Source: JACMLD01 sp047602295
Lineage (GTDB): Bacteria; Bacteroidota; Bacteroidia; Chitinophagales; Chitinophagaceae
Reading direction: 5' to 3'
Assembly: GCA_047602295.1 (NCBI GenBank)
Contig: JASGHP010000001.1
Coordinates: 4,278,001-4,342,000 of the forward strand
Length of the DNA stretch: 64,000 bases
Shown here piece by piece: positions 41,499 through 49,813 of this stretch; the stretch's first letter is position 1, and each line of letters starts with the position of its first letter. Both the position numbers and the translations under genes were made by a program. The notes beneath the pieces were generated by a model. That model was not told the DNA's origin and ran no database searches. It was given only the letters and a program-made list of their open reading frames with translations.

Positions 41499-43746
41499 AC
41501 AGGTTTTAAAATACCTGCCAGCCGGTTTTATTGAATCGGAAGAAGGCCGCCAGTTTATAGAGGCAGTCAATAGCTCGTACAATGCGTATGAACGGGATAT
41601 TGAATTGCTAAACCACGCATTCAGGATAAATGAAGAAGAGTATATAGACATCAACCAAAAATTAAAAGAAGAAATCAACCTCAAGCAGGTTTCCATTAGC
41701 CGTTTAAAAGAATCGGTTCATTCTATTTCTATAATAACAGATGCAGATACCACTGACAACAGCTCAGATGAATTGCTGGATATTGTAAATTATCTCGACA
41801 ATCAAATAAACCAACGCAAGCAGGCGGAGGAAAGCCTGCGCATTCGCGAAGAAAAATACAGGAATATTACTGCCAACATGCGCCTTGGTTTATTGGAAGT
41901 GGACAATGATGAATTGATCACTTTTGCCAACCAGAGCTTTTGTGATATGAGCGGTTATACCCTGGAAGAACTGATGGGACAAAGGGCCAGCGATCTGTTT
42001 GCAGATAACGAACAGGCTGTTTTGCTGCAACAGAAAAACGAGTTACGTAAACAAGGCCATTCTGATGCTTATGAAATAACGCTGCACAATAAACAGGGAG
42101 ATTTGAAATGGTGGCTTATCAGTGGCGCACCGCACTACAATGATAAAGGAGAATTGATTGGCTCCATTGGTATACACCTTGATATTACCAAACAGAAAAA
42201 GCTGGAAAAAGATTTGATGGAAGCCAAACTGCAGGCGGAAAAATCTGCACAGGCCAAAGAAATCTTTTTGGCCAATATGAGCCATGAAATAAGAACGCCC
42301 ATGAATGCTATATTGGGCATGAGCCAGCAATTAAACAAAACAACACTTAATAGCAGGCAAAGCCTTTTCCTGGATGCTATACACAATTCTGCTGAACACC
42401 TGCTGGTAATTATTAATGACATACTGGATATTTCAAAGATTGAAGCAGGCAAACTAAACCTTGAACATATTGGCTTTAATATTGACAGCCTGGTAAAGGG
42501 CGCCGTGCAGGTAATGCAACACAAGGCAGAAGAAAAAGGATTGGTACTTGATACGATTATAGATGAGCATATATACCAGGTATTGCTGGGTGATCCACAC
42601 CGCTTCAAGCAGGTATTGCTGAACATGATGAGCAACTCTATCAAGTTTACAGAAAAAGGCGCTATACGCATCACCTGCAAACTTAAAGCGCAAACGCACG
42701 ACAGCCAGTTGCTACAAGTTACCATTACCGATACCGGCATTGGCATGGATGAGCATTTTATGTCGCAGCTGTTTACCAAATTTTCGCAGGAAGATGATAG
42801 CGTGGCAAGAAAATATGGCGGCACAGGTCTTGGCATGTCTATCTGTAAAAAACTGATTGAATTAATGAATGGCAGCATTGAAGTAACCAGCGTTAAAAAC
42901 TGCGGCACTTCTATTTCTTTTACTTTGCCATTTGTTAAAGGACAGGAAGCAGATTTGCCGGAAAAAGAGAATCTTTCGTTTGACAGCAGTTTACTGAAAG
43001 GTTGTCGCATATTATTGGTAGAGGACAATGAAATGAACCGCCTGGTGGCCACCACCGTATTGTCGCACTACGAAATAAATTTTAAAGAAGCGGTGAACGG
43101 AGAAGAAGCTGTAAAGTTATTGCAGCAGGAACAATTTGATTTGGTGCTGATGGATGTGCAGATGCCAATAATGAACGGCCTTGAAGCTACACGCATTATA
43201 AGAGAGCAAATAAGCAAGACGCTGCCCATTATTGCACTTACGGCCAATGCCATTAAAGGCGAGAGCGATAAATGCATTGAAGCGGGCATGAACGCTTATG
43301 TTTCCAAACCATTTGAAGAAGCGCAACTGGTACGCACCATTGGTTCTTTGCTGGGCAAAGAAATTAAAACCAATAGTGAAAAGCAACCAACACAACCTGC
43401 AGAAGACAAATTGTTTGATTTGGAGTTGCTGCACAAGCTAAGTCATGGTGATGAAAAGTTTGTAACAAAAGTTATTTCCCTCTTTATAAAAACAGCCCCC
43501 GTGTCTTTGTCAGAAATGAAAAAGGCGCTGCATTGCAAAGACTTTGCAAAAATTAAATCTGTGGCGCATAGCATGAAACCAAGCATAGACAGCCTGGGCA
43601 TTGCATCGATGAAGACAAAGATTAGAGAAATAGAATCTTTTCCTTTTACAGAAACACCTACAGAAAACCTGCACAAGCTTATTGAAGAATCTGATGAGAT
43701 TATTGCAAGCGTGATTGTTTCGTTTCAGAAGCAGTTTGCTGTTTAG
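41473..43746 (+). CDS. hybrid sensor histidine kinase (PAS, HisKA, HATPase, REC, HPt)
   Basis: 757 residues from the ATG at 41,473 (MKLNRLLNKQVLKYLP). An in-frame ATG at 41,353 would extend into the FIST gene with non-homologous sequence. Order: N-terminal helical region (1-120), PAS (about 125-245), HisKA with H271 in NMSHEIRTPMNAI, ATPase with NMMSNSIKF and GGTGLGMSICKK, receiver with D561 in LVLMDVQMP, and HPt with H699 in SVAHSMKPS. There is no membrane segment, so it is a cytoplasmic phosphorelay enzyme. The start overlaps the FIST stop by 26 bases, implying coupled translation with that sensor. A downstream response regulator is not encoded nearby. Confidence 0.92.
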   Translation: MKLNRLLNKQVLKYLPAGFIESEEGRQFIEAVNSSYNAYERDIELLNHAFRINEEEYIDINQKLKEEINLKQVSISRLKESVHSISIITDADTTDNSSDELLDIVNYLDNQINQRKQAEESLRIREEKYRNITANMRLGLLEVDNDELITFANQSFCDMSGYTLEELMGQRASDLFADNEQAVLLQQKNELRKQGHSDAYEITLHNKQGDLKWWLISGAPHYNDKGELIGSIGIHLDITKQKKLEKDLMEAKLQAEKSAQAKEIFLANMSHEIRTPMNAILGMSQQLNKTTLNSRQSLFLDAIHNSAEHLLVIINDILDISKIEAGKLNLEHIGFNIDSLVKGAVQVMQHKAEEKGLVLDTIIDEHIYQVLLGDPHRFKQVLLNMMSNSIKFTEKGAIRITCKLKAQTHDSQLLQVTITDTGIGMDEHFMSQLFTKFSQEDDSVARKYGGTGLGMSICKKLIELMNGSIEVTSVKNCGTSISFTLPFVKGQEADLPEKENLSFDSSLLKGCRILLVEDNEMNRLVATTVLSHYEINFKEAVNGEEAVKLLQQEQFDLVLMDVQMPIMNGLEATRIIREQISKTLPIIALTANAIKGESDKCIEAGMNAYVSKPFEEAQLVRTIGSLLGKEIKTNSEKQPTQPAEDKLFDLELLHKLSHGDEKFVTKVISLFIKTAPVSLSEMKKALHCKDFAKIKSVAHSMKPSIDSLGIASMKTKIREIESFPFTETPTENLHKLIEESDEIIASVIVSFQKQFAV

Positions 43747-43995
43747 CGAGTGGTGAGTAGTGAGTGGTGAGTGGGGGTTGCTCGGCGAATCGTTTCTTGT
43801 CTTTTGCTTCTTCGTTAAAACGTGAATCGCGAGTGGGTTGCTCCGCGAAAGACTTCTTGTCTGTGGATGGCTAAATTAAAGAAGCCTGAGAAGCGCTATA
43901 ATTATCATCTATCACTCAATACTGACGACTTTCGACTGACGACTCTCGATTATCGACTCTTAACTCCCCGCTAGCCACTAGCCATTCACTACTGG
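43745..43995. repeat. word arrays at the kinase end
   Basis: Left: GAGTGGTGAGTAGTGAGTGG (43,748-43,775). Right: CGACTTTCGACTGACGACTC and CTAGCCACTAGCCATTCACT (about 43,925-43,990). Parts of the two sides are complementary (GAGTGGTGAGT to ACTCACT-type words). They lie in the gap between the convergent kinase and MIOX genes, and no gene is seen in the 310 bases. Confidence 0.5.
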
Positions 43996-43999
43996 CAAC

Positions 44000-44025
44000 A
44001 AAAAAGGACAGCCCAAGCCATCCTT
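44000..44025 (-). terminator. Rho-independent terminator of the inositol oxygenase gene
   Basis: On the minus strand AAGGATGGC, loop TTGG, GCTGTCCTT, then T-run. All nine stem positions pair (two G-U). It lies about 35 bases past the stop at 44,059. Confidence 0.75.
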
Positions 44026-44058
44026 TATTGTTTAGCAGCGTATAATTGTTAATCAGAA

Positions 44059-44934
44059 TTAGAACTTCAATGTAGCAGGAAGATATTTCTTTATCAATGC
44101 TTCGTAATACGGTTTCAACTCATCCCAATTAGGAGGTGTTGGGTTCTTAGAATACAAATCGTACGGGTTGAATAATTTCACCCACTGAAGCATTTCGCGG
44201 TCATGATCATCCAACAGATAGCTGTACTCACCTTCCCTGTGCCATGCATAGAATGAATGGTAACGCAACATATACAAACCGCTTTCAGGCAGAGAATCTT
44301 TCATCATCTGGTAAACATATTCATCGTGCCCCCAGCTCATGTGCACATTGCGCAGGCCGCAACCTTCTTTATATACACCCAGTTTGGTATTGTATGCAGG
44401 ATTGTTGTAATCGGGGTTTGCTTTAAAGAATTCAGGAAACACAATCTTATCTGAATAAGCGCAACCAACAGGGAAGGTATCTCCTACCACAGCCCACTGT
44501 GCTTCACCAAAAAGGCAAAGCACCTTGCCCATATCGTGCATCAGGCCTACCATTACCATCCAATCGGGGTGGCCATCGCGGCGTATAGCTTCAGATGTTT
44601 GCAGCAGGTGCTGAAATTGATCAAGATCCGTATCAGGATCAGAATCATCTACCAACTGGTTTAAAAACTGGAATGCATCCCATACCGGCATTTCTTTCTT
44701 GTCAAATTTCAGGTAATCGGCCCTTTTCTCCTGTACAAACTCGTAAGTCTGGTAAGTATGGTTCAAACGGTAAAATTCTTTTACAGTATCGCGTTGCGGA
44801 GTTTCGTAATTGCGGTATTCTTCTGTAGACTTATCTTTTGCTATAGACTCCGGGTCTGGATAGCGGCGTAGCACATCTTCTTCCCACTCATCTAAACTTT
44901 TTAATGGCAATGCTTCAACGTTATTTGTGTTCAT
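44059..44934 (-). CDS. myo-inositol oxygenase (MIOX)
   Basis: 291 residues, close to the eukaryotic enzyme length. All six di-iron ligands can be placed: H109 (QFQHLLQTSEAIRRDG), H133-D134 (LMHDMGK), H203 (SWGHDEYVYQ), H226 (RYHSFYAWH) and D259 (FNPYDLY). MIOX cleaves myo-inositol to D-glucuronate with oxygen. The gene is isolated, without iolG or uronate genes here. A clear terminator follows. Start at ATG 44,934. Bacterial members of this mostly eukaryotic family are limited to a few groups including Bacteroidota. Confidence 0.95.
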   Translation of the reverse strand: MNTNNVEALPLKSLDEWEEDVLRRYPDPESIAKDKSTEEYRNYETPQRDTVKEFYRLNHTYQTYEFVQEKRADYLKFDKKEMPVWDAFQFLNQLVDDSDPDTDLDQFQHLLQTSEAIRRDGHPDWMVMVGLMHDMGKVLCLFGEAQWAVVGDTFPVGCAYSDKIVFPEFFKANPDYNNPAYNTKLGVYKEGCGLRNVHMSWGHDEYVYQMMKDSLPESGLYMLRYHSFYAWHREGEYSYLLDDHDREMLQWVKLFNPYDLYSKNPTPPNWDELKPYYEALIKKYLPATLKF

Positions 44935-44963
44935 AGTGATTTAATTTTGCTAATTGTTATATT

Positions 44964-45008
44964 GCTGAATAATGATTTAACGTACAAGAGTGCGTCGCAA
45001 CGATGCTC
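44964..45008 (+). repeat. dispersed intergenic repeat, copy C
   Basis: GCTGAATAAT at 44,964, GTACAAGAGTGCGTCGCAAC from 44,982, then CGATGCTC. It is colinear with copy B. Downstream bases AAGTACCATTGCCGG resemble the tail of the 53.5 kb copy read in reverse (GTACCACTG). Confidence 0.7.
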
Positions 45009-45223
45009 AATCGAAGTACCATTGCCGGGTTCATAAAAAACTTTACTACACATTGCTTGTTGTAACAAGATAGCTTAGTAAAGCTTTTAAACCAACCAAT
45101 TACGGCACTAAAATTGGTTTTTTTTCTACTAAAATCCTATACTCTGCCCTCATTTATTTATGAAAACGATTTCATACCCTTTACCTATAGCCACTTTATA
45201 AAACGAACTCTATAAAACAACCA

Positions 45224-45475
45224 ATGACAGACCCATTTATTCTTACGGTAGATTATAAAAGCATTAAAACAGATTTTACTGCTCAACTTATTTTGCAGGG
45301 CTATACCCATAAATTTAGTGTGCTTATAAACGATATGCCGGTTTATTTTGAACCGGACGAGGAAGGAAGCTACCGTGCGGTGCAAATGCCGGGACAAGAT
45401 GAAAAGGCATTGGCTTTACTGGACAGAAAATTGCTGGCACTTATTGGCCAGGAGTTAGCGGCCATACTATCGTGA
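45224..45475 (+). CDS. small conserved-looking protein, function unknown
   Basis: 83 residues, acidic, soluble. The sequence alternates strands (FILTVDYKSI, TAQLILQGYTHKFSVLINDM, VYFEPDEEGSYRAVQM), then a helix (LLDRKLLALIGQELAAIL). It is not assignable to a family by eye. It lies 172 bases before the HD/PycTM gene and points the same way, but co-transcription is not certain. Composition and codon use look real; the start is the first ATG. Confidence 0.6.
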   Translation: MTDPFILTVDYKSIKTDFTAQLILQGYTHKFSVLINDMPVYFEPDEEGSYRAVQMPGQDEKALALLDRKLLALIGQELAAILS

Positions 45476-45647
45476 TATTTCGCGGTGCCATACTTATAAC
45501 TTCAACAAATGTCTTGTTCCTGTTGTAAATTGGGCAGCCTTGCAAGCAGGCTGCGATTGAACAAGCGTATCACAATGAAGTTTAGCAATACCCCGCCCTA
45601 TTAACGCAGCTGAAGGCATTTGTAAAACCAAAAAACAACAACAGATA

Positions 45648-46871
45648 ATGGACTACGGCATTTTAATACAGCATGCAGCCCAATTCATTGGCCAGTATTT
45701 TGAAAAACAGGTGCGACAGCAATTGCCTTACCACAACAAAGCGCATACAGAAAATGTGGTGGCAGCCGTAGCGCAAATTGCCAATCATTACCAACTAAAC
45801 GAACACGATTTTTTTGTGGTAACCATAGCTGCATGGTTTCACGATATGGGTTATTACCTGGGCGAAGCAAAAGGGCATGAAGAAAAAGGTGCTGCCATGG
45901 CTGCGGACTTTCTGAAAAATACCGGCGTAGACGATGCTACCATTATACAGGTAAGAGGCTGCATACTGGCCACCCAAATGCCACAACGCCCCAATAACCT
46001 TTTGGAACAAATTGTTTGTGACGGAGATTTGTTTCACCTGGGCACTGATCAATTTCCAGAGCTGAACAAACTGATGCGCAAAGAAGCGGAGGAAAGAAAA
46101 GGTGTTGAAATTGATAAGAAAGAATGGCGGCTTGGAACCATTGGCCTGTTGCAAAACCACCGCTACCATACAGATTACTGTCGCTTGCTTTTATCTGCCA
46201 AAAAAGATGAGAACCTGGAAAAATTATTAAAGAAACAGAAAGATGCGCATGGCCCGCTGCCAACCGTGTTGGAAAATACCAATAACATTGCCCCCGCCAC
46301 TGCAGCAGACAACAAAGATAACGCGAAGCCCAAAAAAGTAGAGCGACCTGTAAGAGGCATTGAAACCATGTTCAGGGTGGCATCTACCAATCACCAACGC
46401 CTGAGTGATATGGCCGATAGCAAAGCGCATATCATGATCTCTGTTAACTCCATCATTCTTTCCGTGGTAATTGGTTTAATGGCCCGTAAACTGGAAACTT
46501 CTCAAAACCTGATTGTACCCACATTGATTTTATTGGGCGGAAGTGTAATGGCCGTGGTTTTTTCTGTGCTGGCAACAAGACCCAAAATACCAAGCGGTTA
46601 TTTTACACCAGAACAACTTTCCAATAAATCTGTCAACCTGTTGTTCTTTGGCAATTTCTATAAGATGGACTTTAACCATTATTACGAAGGCATGCAGGAA
46701 GTGATGAAAGACGGTGAGTTTTTGTACGCCAGCCTTATCCGCGATATACATTCGCAGGGCATTGTATTGGGACATAAATACAAACTGTTGCGCATTTCCT
46801 ATACCGTCTTCATGTTTACACTCATTCTTGCCGTGCTTGCTTTCGGCATTTCTTTTATTTTTTTCGGATAA
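45648..46871 (+). CDS. HD-domain phosphohydrolase fused to a Pycsar-effector-like (DUF5706) membrane domain
   Basis: 407 residues. The HD domain (about 1-190) has H33 (HNKAH), H65-D66 (AAWFHDMGYY) and D125 (IVCDGDLF), the metal ligands of an active phosphohydrolase. A charged linker follows (about 190-235), then a DUF5706/PycTM-type domain with EEMFR-like start (IETMFRVASTNHQRLSDMAD), two helices (about 262-280 and 288-309), GILFDGEFLYASL-like KDGEFLYASLIRDIHSQG and a last helix (about 385-405). In Pycsar defence such domains disrupt membranes when bound to cyclic nucleotides. No cyclase is adjacent. It starts the tight operon with ppk1, 9 bases apart. Confidence 0.85.
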   Translation: MDYGILIQHAAQFIGQYFEKQVRQQLPYHNKAHTENVVAAVAQIANHYQLNEHDFFVVTIAAWFHDMGYYLGEAKGHEEKGAAMAADFLKNTGVDDATIIQVRGCILATQMPQRPNNLLEQIVCDGDLFHLGTDQFPELNKLMRKEAEERKGVEIDKKEWRLGTIGLLQNHRYHTDYCRLLLSAKKDENLEKLLKKQKDAHGPLPTVLENTNNIAPATAADNKDNAKPKKVERPVRGIETMFRVASTNHQRLSDMADSKAHIMISVNSIILSVVIGLMARKLETSQNLIVPTLILLGGSVMAVVFSVLATRPKIPSGYFTPEQLSNKSVNLLFFGNFYKMDFNHYYEGMQEVMKDGEFLYASLIRDIHSQGIVLGHKYKLLRISYTVFMFTLILAVLAFGISFIFFG

Positions 46872-46880
46872 ACAACATGC

Positions 46881-48911
46881 ATGGATCAAAGTTTCTTAAG
46901 CAGGGATTTAAGCTGGCTCTCATTTAACGGAAGAGTATTGGAAGAAGCTGCCAGGCAAACGGTGCCGTTAGCAGAGCGTTTTAAATTTTTGTCTATCTAT
47001 TCTTCTAACCTGGATGAATTCTACCGGGTACGCATGCCCGCAATAATGCTGCTGCACAAAACCAATATACACGACGAAGCAGAGCAACCGCATCTGTTGC
47101 GAGAGGCCCGGCAAATGATACAGCAGCAACAGCAATATTTTGGAAAGATACTTACCACACAACTGATACCCGCATTGGAAGAGCACAGCATAGAGCTGGT
47201 TTACAATAAGCCATTGCCAGATAGTGCTGCGCCAATGCTAAAAGCATATTTCCAGTCTGAAGCCGCCAGCTTTTTGCAGATAATAAGACTGACCAAAGAA
47301 ACGCCGCAATTCTTTACAAGAAGCAATGCATTGTACCTGGCAGTAGTTTGCCTGAACCATAAAGACGAAGAAGAAATTTTTATTGTAAACATTCCTTCAG
47401 ATAAGTTATCCAGGTTTTACAGCATTGTGCTGGAAGGTGTTCAATACATTATTTTTCTTGACGACATCATAAAAACGCATTTGCCGCTTTTATTGAATCA
47501 ATACCGCATAGTAGGTGCATGGAATATTAAGATAACACGTGATGCAGAATTGGATTTAGCAGATGAATACGAAGGAGACCTGGCTGTAAAAATTGAAAAG
47601 CAATTGGCAAAAAGGGATGATGGCAGCCCTACCCGCTTTTTGTATGAGCCCGGCATGACGGAAGAGCAATTGCAATGGCTGATGCTGAAACTAAACCTGC
47701 ACAAAGATGATATGGTGGAAGGTGGCCGCTATCACAACCTGAAAGATCTTGGCAGCATACCTGTTAAAATTCCATCGCTTAATTACCCAACACTACCGGC
47801 ATTGCAAACCGCTTTGCAAACGCAGGATTATATTCTGGACGGCATGCTGCGGAAGGATGCCATTGTGCATACGCCTTATCAATCTTACCAAACCGTATTG
47901 CGCTTTTTTAATGAGGCTGCAACAGATAACAATGTAAAAGAAATTTATACCACGCTATACCGCGTTGCCGGAGATTCACGCATAGTAAACGCATTGATAA
48001 CAGCAGCAGGCAATGGAAAAAAAGTTACCGTATTTATAGAACTAAAAGCCCGGTTTGATGAAGAGAACAATATCCGCTGGTCTAAAAAAATGAAAGCGGC
48101 AGGCATTACCATCATCAATAGCATTCCGAGTTTAAAAGTACACGCCAAGATTGCGCTTGTAAAAAAGAAAGAAGAAGGAAGGTTGCGTTATTATGCATTA
48201 CTGGCAACCGGCAACCTGAATGAAATAACGGCCCGGTTTTACACAGACCATATTTTGCTGACTACGCAAACTGATATTGTAAGAGAGTTGGAACTGCTGT
48301 TTATTTTCCTCACCATGCGCAGAAGACCACAGTTTAAAAATGAAATAGCTTTCAATCACCTGCTGGTGGCACAGTTTAACCTGCAAGACAGGTTTATAGC
48401 AATGATTGATGAAGAAATTATAAATGCCAGGCAGGGAAAGCCAGCCAGTATCATTATTAAGATGAACAATCTTGAAGAAAGAGTGCTTATCAGTAAATTG
48501 TATGAAGCATCACAAGCGGGTGTGCGTATACAAATGATAGTGCGCAGCATTTGCTGCCTGGAAGCAGGTGTGCCTGGCATGAGTGAGAACATTACCGTTA
48601 CCCGGATTGTTGATCGTTACCTGGAACATGGCCGGGTATTTGTTTTTCATAATGCAGGCGATGAAAAAATTTTCCTGGGCTCTGCAGATTGGATGAACAG
48701 GAATATTTACCGGCGCATAGAAGTGTGCTTCCCGGTGTATGATGCCGCTATTAAAAAAGAAATAAAAGAATTGCTGCAATTGCAATTGGCAGACAATACA
48801 CAGGCTGTAAAAATAACAGCGGCGCTTAACAACGAAGCTGTTCATAATAACGAGCCGCCGGTACAATCTCAGTTGGCCATTTATCAATTGCTGGAAAAGA
48901 AATCTAAATAG
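46881..48911 (+). CDS. ppk1: polyphosphate kinase 1
   Basis: 676 residues. It begins RDLSWLSFNGRVLEEA and SNLDEFYRVRMP, typical PPK1. The autophosphorylated histidine is H421 (SLKVHAKIALV) and the second conserved histidine is H583 (YLEHGRVFVF), matching E. coli H435 and H592. It makes long polyphosphate chains from ATP, reversibly, in the cytoplasm. The gene follows the HD/PycTM gene by 9 bases and precedes the propeller protein by 6, so the three are one operon. The ppx exopolyphosphatase is not here. Confidence 0.96.
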   Translation: MDQSFLSRDLSWLSFNGRVLEEAARQTVPLAERFKFLSIYSSNLDEFYRVRMPAIMLLHKTNIHDEAEQPHLLREARQMIQQQQQYFGKILTTQLIPALEEHSIELVYNKPLPDSAAPMLKAYFQSEAASFLQIIRLTKETPQFFTRSNALYLAVVCLNHKDEEEIFIVNIPSDKLSRFYSIVLEGVQYIIFLDDIIKTHLPLLLNQYRIVGAWNIKITRDAELDLADEYEGDLAVKIEKQLAKRDDGSPTRFLYEPGMTEEQLQWLMLKLNLHKDDMVEGGRYHNLKDLGSIPVKIPSLNYPTLPALQTALQTQDYILDGMLRKDAIVHTPYQSYQTVLRFFNEAATDNNVKEIYTTLYRVAGDSRIVNALITAAGNGKKVTVFIELKARFDEENNIRWSKKMKAAGITIINSIPSLKVHAKIALVKKKEEGRLRYYALLATGNLNEITARFYTDHILLTTQTDIVRELELLFIFLTMRRRPQFKNEIAFNHLLVAQFNLQDRFIAMIDEEIINARQGKPASIIIKMNNLEERVLISKLYEASQAGVRIQMIVRSICCLEAGVPGMSENITVTRIVDRYLEHGRVFVFHNAGDEKIFLGSADWMNRNIYRRIEVCFPVYDAAIKKEIKELLQLQLADNTQAVKITAALNNEAVHNNEPPVQSQLAIYQLLEKKSK

Positions 48912-48917
48912 TTTGTT

Positions 48918-49775
48918 ATGAAAAATATTGCATGGCTTCTCTTACCATTTTTTTTGCTGCTTACAGAATCAGCTTGTACAGAACCGCCAGAAGCAGTTAA
49001 TCCCCCCGGTTATAATCTTGCCAAACCGGTTGTGTTCAATATGCCTTCTGTACTGGAAGAAATTTCTGGCATTGCGTTTAATAATGGCAACACAGAAACA
49101 GTTTATGCAGAACAGGATGAAGAGGGAAAATTGTTTTATTTTCATTTAGGCGATAAAGAGGTAACGCATACTAAATTCTCTAAACGCGGCGACTATGAAG
49201 ATGTGGCTATCTGCAACGGCTGGGTGATAATGTTGCGCAGCGATGGCGTATTTTTTACTTTTCCGCTGAAGGAAATTGCTAATAAAGACGCAGGCAATGT
49301 GCAGGAGCAGGATGGCTTGTTACCGGCTGGGGAATATGAATCTTTATACGCCGATGAAGCCAATCAACAACTTTACCTGTTGTGCAAAAACTGCAGTGCA
49401 GATAAATCAAGCGGAAGCGTTAGCGGCCATATTTTTGCATTATCCGCAGATGGCAAACTTAGTAAGAAGAGCCAGTTTTCAGTTGACGAAAAAGCCATTG
49501 CCCAACTGGCTGGCAAAGACAATATAAAATTGAAAGCTTCTGGCATGGCCATGAATCCTGTCACCCACCAATGGTATATCCTCTCCTCTGTAAACAGGTT
49601 GCTCTTGATAGCAGATGCCCAATGGAAACCAGTAAGTGTACATGCTTTAAACCCTGGATTATTTACGCAGCCCGAAGGAATTGCATTTGATAAAGCCGGC
49701 AATATGTACATCGCCAATGAAAAAGGCAATGCAGAGCTGGGCACCATACTGCTGTTTAAATACCAGAAAAAATAA
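48918..49775 (+). CDS. exported SdiA-regulated-like beta-propeller protein
   Basis: 285 residues. A signal peptide ending near LLLTESACTEPP has a possible, weak lipobox (SAC), so it may be a lipoprotein. The body repeats propeller-like strands: MPSVLEEISGIAFNNGNTET, GDYEDVAICNGWVIML, GLLPAGEYESLYADEANQQL, QPEGIAFDKAGNMYIANEKG. This fits the SdiA-regulated/esterase-like propeller family, some of which resemble phytases. In the ppk1 operon (6 bases after ppk1), a phosphate-related role is possible but not shown. Confidence 0.75.
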   Translation: MKNIAWLLLPFFLLLTESACTEPPEAVNPPGYNLAKPVVFNMPSVLEEISGIAFNNGNTETVYAEQDEEGKLFYFHLGDKEVTHTKFSKRGDYEDVAICNGWVIMLRSDGVFFTFPLKEIANKDAGNVQEQDGLLPAGEYESLYADEANQQLYLLCKNCSADKSSGSVSGHIFALSADGKLSKKSQFSVDEKAIAQLAGKDNIKLKASGMAMNPVTHQWYILSSVNRLLLIADAQWKPVSVHALNPGLFTQPEGIAFDKAGNMYIANEKGNAELGTILLFKYQKK

Positions 49776-49813
49776 AACAACCCTTTGTTCTTAGACGGCC
49801 AAAACTAACCTGC

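Noticed and set aside
42135..43055. 306-residue open frame on the minus strand
   Set aside because: Exactly opposite the kinase, ATPase and receiver domains of the hybrid kinase; composition rich in Ser/Leu/Cys typical of a shadow frame.
45648..46871. A complete Pycsar defence system
   Set aside because: The DUF5706/PycTM-type domain is present but no nucleotide cyclase lies beside it, and its neighbours are ppk1 and metabolic genes. It is therefore not called a defence locus.
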